Assembly (NCBI GenBank): GCA_028287455.1
Contig: JAQBPP010000288.1
Location: forward strand, 1 to 9,752
Source: Bacilli bacterium
Lineage (GTDB): Bacteria > Bacillota > Bacilli > Tumebacillales > JAQBPP01
Length of the DNA stretch: 9,752 nucleotides
Reading direction: 5' to 3'
The notes beneath the pieces were generated by a model. The model saw nothing but the letters and a program-made list of their open reading frames with translations, did not search any database and was not told the origin of the DNA. The translations under genes and the position numbers were made by a program. Numbering within the stretch: the stretch's first letter is position 1; each line of letters opens with the position of its first letter. This document shows positions 1-6,093 of the stretch, piece after piece.

Positions 1-1617
1 TGGCAGGACAGCGCTTATTTCTCTCTCGCTCAGATTGCGTGCGGCAAGGGGGCATATGGGGAAGCATTGGATCTCATCGGCCGCTCACTCGACCGTAATG
101 CGCGAAATTATCGGGCGCGCCATCTGAAAGCTGCGCTTCACCGTAAAGCTGGCCGGCCGGTAGAAGCTGCGGCATTCGCCGCAGAGACGCTGAAACTGGA
201 CGTCGCAGACTTTGGTGCAGCCAACGAGTGTTACCTTGCCGTTGCCGAACAGGGAAACGATACCGGTGCAAGCGAGACTCTGGCTGCGTTGATGCGTCTC
301 ATGCGCGGAGATGCGCACAACTACCTGAACCTGGCAGACGATTATGCCGGAGCCGGTCTATATGAGGAAGCAATCGATGTGTTGGGACGAATCGCAGACG
401 GTGTGAACACCGGTATCTATCCGATGCTGCATTATACGCTCGGCTACCTGTATGAACGGACCGACCGCGCCGGGGAGGCGGCTGCTTGCCGATTGGCTGG
501 TCAGCAGGCGACGCCAGACTATTGTTTCCCGAACTCGCTGTTCGACCTTGTGGTGCTGGAGAGTGCTATTCGGGCTAATCCCTTAGATGCACAGGCGCGC
601 TATTTCCTCGGCAACTTGCTGTATGACAAGAAGCGATTCGAAGAAGCAATCGAACATTGGGAGGAGTCCCGCAACATCTATGCCGGCTTTGCCACCGTTC
701 ACCGCAATTTGGCTCTTGCGTATTTCAACAAACGGGATGAGCCGGAAGCGGCGAAGCAATCGCTGGAATGCGCCTTTTCCTTGAACAAGAACGATGCGAG
801 GGTGTTCTATGAACTGGACCAGTTGTACAAGAAACTGGGCTATTCGCCGGCAAAGCGGTTTGAGATCCTGGAAGCCCATATTTCACTTGTCGGCAAGCGG
901 GACGATTTGTATCTGGAATATGTGACCCTGCTCAACACGCTGGGCAGGAATGAAGAGGCAACCGCGGCTCTGACAACTCGTATTTTCCACCCTTGGGAAG
1001 GCGGCGAGGGTAAAGCGACGGGGCAATATGTATTGGCCCATGTAGAACTCGCAAAGCGTCGATTAAATGATGGCTTGCTGCAGGAGGCGCTGACGCTTCT
1101 GCAACAAGCCCTAGTCTATCCGCCGAATCTGGGTGAAGGCAAGCTGGCAGGCGCACAAGAAAATAACATTTATTATCATCTCGGATGCGTCCACGAAGCG
1201 CTTGGCGAGCAGACGGAGGCAGCCCATTGCTTCCTCACCGCTTCGCGCGGACTGGAAGAACCGGCCAGTGCGATGTATTACAACGATCAGCCGCCGGATA
1301 TGATTTTCTATCAGGGGATGGCGTGGCTGAAACTGGGCAGTGATCAAGAAGCGAAGCGCCGCTTCAACAAACTGGTCGACTTTGCAGAGAAGCATTTGTT
1401 TGATCATGTGAAGATCGACTATTTTGCCGTATCGCTTCCGGACTTCCTTGTATTCGAAGACAATCTGGACAAACGCAATGAAGTCCATTGCCGTTACATG
1501 CGGGGTCTTGGACTGATCGGTTTGGGTCAGACGGTGCAAGCCGAAGCCGAGTTGGACGAAGTGATTCGGTTAGATAGCAACCATCAAGGTGCTCGGATTC
1601 ACAAACGGTTGTACTAG
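1..1617 (+). CDS. TPR-repeat protein, C-terminal part (probable DUF5107-type protein), 5' truncated by the window
   Basis: The frame is open from base 1, so the gene begins before the window; 538 residues are visible, ending at TAG 1615-1617. The sequence is a chain of tetratricopeptide repeats, for example the units starting around ARYFLGNLLYDKKRFEEAI and IYYHLGCVHEALGEQTEAA, with helix-turn-helix spacing and small residues at repeat positions. Phrases such as FHPWEGGEGK and NLGEGKL are, from memory, typical of the C-terminal half of roughly 1,000-residue DUF5107/TPR proteins of Paenibacillus and relatives; their molecular role is not established, though they often lie near carbohydrate-use genes. 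No signal peptide or membrane segment is visible in this part. An internal TTG at 67 could be mistaken for a start but has no ribosome-binding site, and the repeat pattern continues upstream of it. TPR assignment is strong; DUF5107 membership is moderate. It appears G+C-richer than the copper genes that follow. Confidence 0.85.
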   Translation, partial: WQDSAYFSLAQIACGKGAYGEALDLIGRSLDRNARNYRARHLKAALHRKAGRPVEAAAFAAETLKLDVADFGAANECYLAVAEQGNDTGASETLAALMRLMRGDAHNYLNLADDYAGAGLYEEAIDVLGRIADGVNTGIYPMLHYTLGYLYERTDRAGEAAACRLAGQQATPDYCFPNSLFDLVVLESAIRANPLDAQARYFLGNLLYDKKRFEEAIEHWEESRNIYAGFATVHRNLALAYFNKRDEPEAAKQSLECAFSLNKNDARVFYELDQLYKKLGYSPAKRFEILEAHISLVGKRDDLYLEYVTLLNTLGRNEEATAALTTRIFHPWEGGEGKATGQYVLAHVELAKRRLNDGLLQEALTLLQQALVYPPNLGEGKLAGAQENNIYYHLGCVHEALGEQTEAAHCFLTASRGLEEPASAMYYNDQPPDMIFYQGMAWLKLGSDQEAKRRFNKLVDFAEKHLFDHVKIDYFAVSLPDFLVFEDNLDKRNEVHCRYMRGLGLIGLGQTVQAEAELDEVIRLDSNHQGARIHKRLY

Positions 1618-1619
1618 TC

Positions 1620-1661
1620 GGATGAAGAGAGGGCGGGCGAACCTGCCCTCTCTTTTCATCC
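1620..1661 (+). terminator. Rho-independent terminator after the TPR gene
   Basis: Three bases after the stop codon, an inverted repeat pairs GGATGAA/TTCATCC and GAGAGGGC/GCCCTCTC around a short loop, with a 2-T bulge on the right arm. No long T tract follows, but the stem is long and G+C-rich, and its position right after the stop supports termination. It separates the TPR gene from the copper cassette. Confidence 0.75.
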
Positions 1662-1843
1662 ACGGGAGAAGCTTGCCTGCAATGAAAGTTACTGGTCGGT
1701 TATAAAGGTCTTGAAGGGACGCCTTGTCGTCCGTTTTGTTCGTGATGTTAGTTTTTTGGAAATTGCCGCCATGGGTTGTGGTGATCACCGCAGCAATAGG
1801 TGGGGCAATGATTTCTATGATTTAGATTGAGACCGCTGAAATC
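1662..1843. other. Short intergenic stretch, no gene recognised
   Basis: About 180 bases between the terminator and the csoR promoter. A plus-strand frame from about 1679 to 1830 stays open for roughly 50 codons, but it has no start with a ribosome-binding site and no recognisable protein similarity. A 10-bp palindrome GGTGATCACC lies at 1780-1789. No RNA gene or mobile-element end is evident. Confidence 0.4.
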
Positions 1844-1873
1844 TTGACATACCCTTAGGGGGTATAATATACT
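1844..1873 (+). promoter_or_regulatory. csoR-copZ promoter (sigma-A type)
   Basis: A perfect -35 TTGACA (1844-1849) is followed after 18 bases by a -10 TATACT (1868-1873). The TATAAT at 1863-1868 looks better on its own but would give only a 13-base spacer. The CsoR operator fills the spacer, which is the expected arrangement for repression by blocking RNA polymerase. Confidence 0.8.
1849..1865. promoter_or_regulatory. CsoR operator 1
   Basis: Inverted repeat ATACCC-N5-GGGTAT with a G-run in the right half, matching the known CsoR box form (TACCC...GGGGTA) of Bacillus-type copper operons. It lies between the -35 and -10 of the csoR promoter, so CsoR likely represses its own gene and copZ until Cu(I) binds. 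Confidence 0.85.
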
Positions 1874-1893
1874 TTGGTCAAGAGGTGATAGGT

Positions 1894-2235
1894 GTGGCAA
1901 ATGAGGAAATGCTAGCGGATGAAACGGATAATGACAACTGTTGTTCCACGCATAGTGAAAGAAAAAGCCATCACTCTGAACAAACGAAGAGTAGTCTTAC
2001 TTCTCGTCTCAACCGAATAGAGGGGCAAATTCGTGGCGTTAAAGGCATGATCGAAAAAGATACGTACTGCGATGATGTATTGAACCAGATCGCAGCTGTG
2101 CAGTCGGCATTAAACGGTGTGGGTAAGTTACTTCTGGAACACCATATGAAGAGTTGTGTGGTGGAGCGTATCCAGGAAGGTGACCATGAAGTTATTAAAG
2201 AACTGATGACCACCATGAATAAGTTAATTAAATAA
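1894..2235 (+). CDS. csoR: Copper-sensing transcriptional repressor CsoR
   Basis: A 113-residue all-helical CsoR/RcnR-family (DUF156) regulator that leaves its operator DNA when Cu(I) binds. The Cu ligands are seen at Cys59, His84 and Cys88; the spacing C-X24-H-X3-C is exactly that of known CsoR proteins. The DNA-contact stretch SRLNRIEGQIRGVKGMI (residues 37-53) is conserved. I chose GTG 1894 because AGAGGTGAT at 1881-1889 is a near-perfect Shine-Dalgarno site; the in-frame GTG at 1885 lies inside that site. The N-terminal tail (residues 1-34) is somewhat long and carries Cys16, Cys17, His20, His26 and His27, which could bind metal. The gene is first in a csoR-copZ operon (15 bases between them) and is autoregulated through the operator at 1849-1865. 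A nickel/cobalt or persulfide sensor role is unlikely because of the ligand set and the copZ/copA neighbours. Confidence 0.95.
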   Translation: MANEEMLADETDNDNCCSTHSERKSHHSEQTKSSLTSRLNRIEGQIRGVKGMIEKDTYCDDVLNQIAAVQSALNGVGKLLLEHHMKSCVVERIQEGDHEVIKELMTTMNKLIK

Positions 2236-2250
2236 AGGGAGAGATCGGAT

Positions 2251-2451
2251 ATGCAAACTGTAACTTTGCAAGTTAAGGGTATGTCCTGCGGTCATTGCGT
2301 GAATTCTGTCGAAGGCGCTGTAAAGAAGGCCGGTGCAACCGGTAAGGTTGATTTGGAGTCAAACTCCGTCTCTGTTGAATTTGATGCTTCGAAAGTAGCG
2401 CTGGACACCATCAAACAAGCCATTGAAGATCAGGGTTATGATGTAGTCTAA
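2251..2451 (+). CDS. copZ: Copper chaperone CopZ (HMA domain)
   Basis: A 66-residue single heavy-metal-associated domain with the ferredoxin-like pattern of copper chaperones. The Cu(I)-binding motif is GMSCGHC with Cys13 and Cys16, and the C-terminus IEDQGYDVV carries the Gly-Tyr typical of the family. It should hold Cu(I) in the cytosol and pass it to the N-terminal HMA domains of CopA, and can also deliver Cu(I) to CsoR. The ATG at 2251 follows the site AAAGGGAGA, 15 bases after csoR, so the two are co-transcribed. His15 between the cysteines is common in CopZ and differs from the Ala-Ala seen in the CopA domains (GMTCAAC). Confidence 0.95.
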   Translation: MQTVTLQVKGMSCGHCVNSVEGAVKKAGATGKVDLESNSVSVEFDASKVALDTIKQAIEDQGYDVV

Positions 2452-2455
2452 GAGG

Positions 2456-2496
2456 AGCCGCCGCTTTTAGCGGCTTCTTCAGCACATATTTTTTTT
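2456..2496 (+). terminator. Possible weak terminator between copZ and copA
   Basis: A small hairpin GCCGC-TTTTA-GCGGC (2460-2474) lies just after copZ; a run of eight Ts follows at 2489-2496 after a gap of 14 bases. The distance from stem to T run is longer than in standard terminators, so it may only partly stop transcription. The T run overlaps the -35 of the copA promoter. Confidence 0.4.
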
Positions 2497-2525
2497 GACT
2501 TATATATACCCCATATGGGTATATT
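2495..2525 (+). promoter_or_regulatory. copA promoter
   Basis: TTGACT (2495-2500) and TATATT (2520-2525) with a 19-base spacer that holds a CsoR-type operator. The long spacer is suboptimal, so the exact -10 is uncertain by a few bases. It gives copA its own copper-controlled transcript in addition to any read-through from csoR-copZ. Confidence 0.7.
2505..2523. promoter_or_regulatory. CsoR operator 2 (copA)
   Basis: A perfect 7-5-7 inverted repeat TATACCC-N5-GGGTATA, with the same half-site and spacing as the operator upstream of csoR. It overlaps the copA -10 region. The ATG at 2515 falls inside it, which argues against that codon as the copA start. Confidence 0.85.
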
Positions 2526-2529
2526 AGTA

Positions 2530-2538
2530 AGGGGTGAT
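2530..2538 (+). promoter_or_regulatory. Ribosome-binding site that fixes the copA start
   Basis: AGGGGTGAT closely matches the 16S anti-Shine-Dalgarno sequence and lies 6 bases before GTG 2545. It selects GTG 2545 rather than the upstream in-frame ATG at 2515. Confidence 0.8.
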
Positions 2539-2544
2539 GATTCC

Positions 2545-4962
2545 GTGAAAAAACAACTTGATCAGGAGCAAACGACGTTGCAAATCGCCGGGATGACGTG
2601 TGCAGCTTGTGCGAATCGCATCGAAAAGGGCTTGAAGAAATTAGATGGCGTTTCAAACGCCAACGTCAATTTTGCACTGGAGAAAGCTTCAATCACGTAT
2701 GATCCGGTTCAAGTCAATATTCCAGTTATGGAACAAAAAATAATGGATCTAGGCTACAGCACCGTGAAAAACAATGTTGATTTTTCCCTGATTGGAATGA
2801 CTTGTGCTGCCTGTGCCGCTCGCATCGAAAAGGGATTAAACAAAATGGAAGGCGTAAGAAAAGCAAGCGTGAATTTTGCTTTGGAAACAGCCCATGTAGA
2901 ATATAACGGAGGTCAAGTGTCGGTCTCAGAACTCGTACACAAAGTCGAGCAATTGGGATATAAAGCACTCAAGAAGGAAGATAAGGCCGAAGGCGATTAT
3001 AAGCAGAAAGAAATTCGGGATAAAAAAGTCCAACTTCTCGTGTCAGCCATTCTCTCATTGCCGCTATTGTGGGCAATGGTGAGTCACTTCTCATTCACCT
3101 CATGGGTTTATTTGCCTGATATTTTAATGAATCCATGGGTTCAACTCGCCCTCGCTACACCGGTTCAGTTTATTATTGGCCGCCAGTTCTATATTGGAGC
3201 GTATAAGGCGCTTCGTAATAAAAGTGCCAATATGGACGTACTTGTTGCCCTCGGCACATCTGCTGCATACTTTTACAGCTTGTACTTAACGCTTGAGTGG
3301 GCTGGTTCTGCTCACCCTCATGCACCGGATATGTACTACGAAACGAGTGCCATCCTGATCACGCTTATCATTTTAGGCAAATTGTTTGAAGCATTAGCCA
3401 AAGGTCGTACGTCTGAAGCCATTAAAAAGATGATGGGCCTACAGGCGAAGACTGCGCTTGTGATACGAGATGGTCAGGAGTTGAGCATGCCGGTTGAACA
3501 AGTGATGATTGGCGATCTGGTACTTGTGAAACCGGGTGAAAAGATCCCGGTGGATGGTGAAGTCCAAGACGGGACATCTGCAGTTGACGAATCAATGTTA
3601 ACGGGTGAAAGCATTCCCGTTGAAAAGACAGCTGGAGACCATGTAATTGGAGCGACGGTGAACAAAAACGGAATCTTGAAAATCATGGCGACCCGTGTAG
3701 GCAAGGAAACAGCCCTTGCTCAGATCATTAGGGTGGTGGAAGAAGCTCAAGGTTCCAAGGCCCCCATACAACGAATTGCAGACGTTATCTCCGGAATCTT
3801 TGTTCCGATTGTTGTTGGGATCGCAGTTGTAACTTTTCTGATCTGGTTGCTCTGGATCTCTCCAGGAAATTTCGCCGCAGCTCTTGAGAAGGCAATAGCT
3901 GTACTGGTAATCGCCTGCCCATGTGCATTAGGACTGGCTACACCTACATCTATTATGGCCGGGTCCGGTCGAGCAGCAGAATTTGGGATCTTGTTTAAAG
4001 GCGGTGAGCACCTGGAATCCATGCAAAAAGTGCAAACCATTATCCTGGATAAAACCGGAACGATTACAAAAGGAAAACCGGAATTGACGGATGTACAGAT
4101 CGAAAATATGGATGAAGCCAAAGCACTCCGTTTGATTGGGTCTGCGGAAAATCAATCCGAGCATCCCCTGGCAGAGGCGATCGTCAACGGGATTAAATCA
4201 AAGGGGATTCAGCTTGCCAACGCTGAAGGTTTTGAGGCCATTCCAGGCTATGGTATTCAGGCGACTATTGAAGGAAAAGTGGTCCTGGTTGGCACACGTA
4301 AACTTATGCAACGAGAAGGTGTGGATATTGGAGACGCAATATCTGGGATGGAACGTTTGGAGTCTGAAGGCAAAACGGCCATGCTGGCTGCAATTGATAA
4401 CAAGTACGTAGGCACCGTAGCGGTTGCAGATACGATCAAAGAATCTTCTAAAGGCGCCATCTCTCGTTTAAAGCAAATGGGTATAGAAGTAATTATGATA
4501 ACGGGTGATAACCGACGGACTGCCAACACCATCGCTGCCCAGGTCGGGATCGACTCTGTACTTGCCGAAGTTCTCCCGGAAGGGAAGGCAGAAGAGGTGA
4601 AAAGGCTTCAGTCATCCGGCAAAAAGGTGGCGATGGTCGGCGACGGTATCAACGATGCACCGGCACTGGCAACCGCCGATGTTGGTATTGCGATTGGTAC
4701 AGGAACCGATATTGCCATGGAAGCTGCAGACATCACGCTGATGCGTGGCGAGCTGACGAGCATAGCAGATGCCGTTTACATGAGCAGAAAAACGATGGCC
4801 AACATCAAACAAAATTTATTTTGGGCGCTTGGTTATAACACATTAGGCATCCCAATTGCGGCGATAGGACTCTTGGCTCCTTGGGTAGCAGGTGCTGCGA
4901 TGGCGCTTAGTTCTGTCTCGGTGGTTTTGAATGCACTCCGCTTGCAACGAGTTGAAATCTAA
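2545..4962 (+). CDS. copA: Cu(I)-exporting P1B-1-type ATPase CopA
   Basis: An 805-residue copper pump that moves Cu(I) out of the cytosol using ATP; length and order match Bacillus CopA (about 800 residues). Two N-terminal HMA domains carry CxxC at Cys19/Cys22 and Cys87/Cys90. Eight membrane segments follow, with the Cu-site motif Cys458-Pro-Cys460 in TM6, Tyr764-Asn765 in TM7 and Met786/Ser789-Ser790 in TM8, the set that defines Cu(I) transporters. Soluble motifs are intact: TGE at 353-355 (dephosphorylation), Asp502 in DKTGT (phosphorylated residue), His540 in the SEHPL nucleotide-binding motif, TGDN from 653 and GDGINDAP from 699. The start is GTG 2545, chosen because the upstream ATG 2515 lies inside the operator. 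A luminal loop His-Pro-His (SAHPHAPDM) before the YYETSA segment may help copper release. A silver-export role is also possible for this subtype, but zinc or cadmium export is not supported. Confidence 0.97.
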   Translation: MKKQLDQEQTTLQIAGMTCAACANRIEKGLKKLDGVSNANVNFALEKASITYDPVQVNIPVMEQKIMDLGYSTVKNNVDFSLIGMTCAACAARIEKGLNKMEGVRKASVNFALETAHVEYNGGQVSVSELVHKVEQLGYKALKKEDKAEGDYKQKEIRDKKVQLLVSAILSLPLLWAMVSHFSFTSWVYLPDILMNPWVQLALATPVQFIIGRQFYIGAYKALRNKSANMDVLVALGTSAAYFYSLYLTLEWAGSAHPHAPDMYYETSAILITLIILGKLFEALAKGRTSEAIKKMMGLQAKTALVIRDGQELSMPVEQVMIGDLVLVKPGEKIPVDGEVQDGTSAVDESMLTGESIPVEKTAGDHVIGATVNKNGILKIMATRVGKETALAQIIRVVEEAQGSKAPIQRIADVISGIFVPIVVGIAVVTFLIWLLWISPGNFAAALEKAIAVLVIACPCALGLATPTSIMAGSGRAAEFGILFKGGEHLESMQKVQTIILDKTGTITKGKPELTDVQIENMDEAKALRLIGSAENQSEHPLAEAIVNGIKSKGIQLANAEGFEAIPGYGIQATIEGKVVLVGTRKLMQREGVDIGDAISGMERLESEGKTAMLAAIDNKYVGTVAVADTIKESSKGAISRLKQMGIEVIMITGDNRRTANTIAAQVGIDSVLAEVLPEGKAEEVKRLQSSGKKVAMVGDGINDAPALATADVGIAIGTGTDIAMEAADITLMRGELTSIADAVYMSRKTMANIKQNLFWALGYNTLGIPIAAIGLLAPWVAGAAMALSSVSVVLNALRLQRVEI

Positions 4963-4983
4963 GACTGGAAGCGGTAGCAATCT

Positions 4984-5000
4984 AAGTGCCGGTTGCACTT
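4984..5000 (+). other. Small hairpin between copA and the lipoprotein gene
   Basis: AAGTGC-N5-GCACTT forms a 6-bp stem 21 bases after the copA stop; the following bases are TGTTAAAAA, so no T tract. It could be a weak processing or attenuation signal. The 71-base gap contains no clear promoter, so the lipoprotein gene is probably transcribed from copA. Confidence 0.3.
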
Positions 5001-5033
5001 GTTAAAAATACAGAACATATTCAGGAGGGAATT

Positions 5034-5855
5034 ATGAAGAAAGCTTTAATTGCAATTATTTTGACTGTGGTTCTGTTAACCGCATGTAGAAACACAGGGG
5101 GCAATCATACTATGCCGCACGATGGGATGAGCGGTATGGTTAAAGAAGCGGATCCAAAGCAAGCAGGAGAAGTTCAAGCACAGTTTATGCTTTCGAATGA
5201 GAAGCCAGCGCCAAACCAAGATATAACGATAATGATTGATATACAGCAGAAAAATGGCAACCCCATTGAAAAATTCGACGTTGAGCATGAAAAGCAGATG
5301 CACCTGATTGTTGTGAGCCAAGATCTCTCTTTCTTTAATCACATTCACCCTAATTACAAAGGTAAAGGTCAATTCACTGTAACAACACAATTTCCTACTG
5401 CTGGCCAGTACGAAGTAATTGCCGATTTTGCACCCAACGGTATTGGAGCAATGAACAAAAGTCAGTGGTTTACGGTTCAAGGCAATACCCCGACTCCTAA
5501 GCCGATTGTGCCGGATGCAACTTTGCCAAAAGTCGTGGATGGAAAAGCAGTCACATTATCATTCGATCACCTTATGGCAAACATGGAATTGAATTTGAAT
5601 TTCAATATCAAAGACGCCGAAACAAAGAAACCGGTCACTGATCTCCAGCCCTATCTGGGAGCTGTTGGACATGTCGTCATATTGAGTGAGGATGGTGGTA
5701 ACTATTTACACGTGCATCCGACAGAGGGGAAAGCTGTCGGGCCGGATGCGAAGTTTATGGCTGCCTTCCCCCATAGTGGCGTGTTTAAGATTTGGGGACA
5801 ATTCCAAGAGAAAGGCAAAGTATTTACGGTGCCGTTTGTGGTGAAAGTCCCTTAA
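5034..5855 (+). CDS. Putative copper-handling lipoprotein with duplicated HxHP units
   Basis: A 273-residue exported protein. Residues 1-17 form a lipoprotein signal peptide ending in the lipobox LLTAC, so Cys18 should be lipid-modified and the protein held on the outer face of the membrane. A short Met/His-rich linker follows (His25, Met27, His29, Met32, Met35). Two related units come next: unit 1 (about 85-150) has MHLIVVSQD, HIHP at 103-106, then FPTAGQYEVIADF; unit 2 (about 207-273) has GHVVILSED, HVHP at 226-229, then FPHSGVFKIWGQF. The paired histidines and methionines suggest metal binding, and the beta-rich pattern suggests an Ig- or cupredoxin-like fold. I do not recognise a named family with certainty. 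The start is ATG 5034, preceded by AGGAGGG; the in-frame GTG at 4986 would hide the signal peptide. Its place 71 bases after copA suggests a copper role outside the cell, by inference. Confidence 0.75.
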   Translation: MKKALIAIILTVVLLTACRNTGGNHTMPHDGMSGMVKEADPKQAGEVQAQFMLSNEKPAPNQDITIMIDIQQKNGNPIEKFDVEHEKQMHLIVVSQDLSFFNHIHPNYKGKGQFTVTTQFPTAGQYEVIADFAPNGIGAMNKSQWFTVQGNTPTPKPIVPDATLPKVVDGKAVTLSFDHLMANMELNLNFNIKDAETKKPVTDLQPYLGAVGHVVILSEDGGNYLHVHPTEGKAVGPDAKFMAAFPHSGVFKIWGQFQEKGKVFTVPFVVKVP

Positions 5856-5875
5856 TGAACAAAATAGACATTTGA

Positions 5876-5913
5876 GGAGTCCTTTTTCTTATATAGACGA
5901 AAAGGAGAACTCC
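5876..5913 (+). other. Imperfect hairpin covering the ribosome-binding site of the RND remnant
   Basis: GGAGTCCTTTT (5876-5886) pairs with AAAAGG (5900-5905) and ACTCC (5909-5913), an 11-bp stem with a 3-base bulge. In RNA the right arm contains AAAAGGAG, the likely ribosome-binding site for the ATG at 5918, which could be masked. A TAGACA/TATATA pair (5865-5870, 5890-5895; 19-base spacer) could be a weak promoter here, but I am not confident. Confidence 0.4.
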
Positions 5914-5917
5914 AATA

Positions 5918-6074
5918 ATGAAAAAAGTAATTGAATCTGTTATGCAACGTGCTCGGGATTGTAGTAATTGGCGGGATGATTACCTCAACATTGAATAGTT
6001 TTGTCGTGATCCCGATTATTTATGAATGGATGCAGGGTAAAAAGGCAAAAGTAGAGAACAGTTTGTCGATATGA
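5918..6074 (+). pseudogene. Remnant of an RND efflux permease C-terminus (CusA/CzcA/AcrB type), frameshifted
   Basis: From ATG 5918 the frame reads MKKVIESVMQR and then stops at 5996-5998 after 26 residues. Shifting frame at about 5950 gives GIVVIGGMITSTLN followed by SFVVIPIIYEWMQGKK, ending at TGA 6072-6074. This is the signature last-helix region of RND transporters (compare the usual form PLxIVVIGGLITSTLLTLxVxPxLY). A loss of two bases in an Arg-Pro-Leu codon run, or a one-base insertion, near 5949-5952 explains the break. Nearly all of the roughly 1,000-residue protein is missing, so the element is a deletion scar with a secondary frameshift. The intact ancestor would have pumped metals or drugs, which fits a copper locus. 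It follows the lipoprotein gene by 62 bases and precedes the DedA gene by 19. Confidence 0.75.
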
Positions 6075-6093
6075 TCAAAAAGGAGGGCGAGAA

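Noticed and set aside
1111..1539. Minus-strand open frame of 142 codons
   Set aside because: Antisense to the TPR gene, with no ribosome-binding site and no family-like sequence.
1679..1830. Possible small gene or transposase remnant before csoR
   Set aside because: Open for about 50 codons, but no start signal and no recognisable protein motif.
1863..1868. TATAAT as the csoR -10
   Set aside because: Only 13 bases from TTGACA and within the operator; TATACT at 1868-1873 gives an 18-base spacer.
2515..2544. Upstream in-frame ATG 2515 as the copA start
   Set aside because: It lies inside the CsoR operator and just before the -10, so it would not be on the main transcript; GTG 2545 has a proper ribosome-binding site.
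3747..4121. Minus-strand open frame of 124 codons
   Set aside because: Fully antisense to conserved CopA motifs; its composition is a by-product of copA codons.
4986..5033. GTG 4986 as the lipoprotein start
   Set aside because: It adds 16 residues before a clear lipoprotein signal peptide and has no ribosome-binding site; ATG 5034 follows AGGAGGG.
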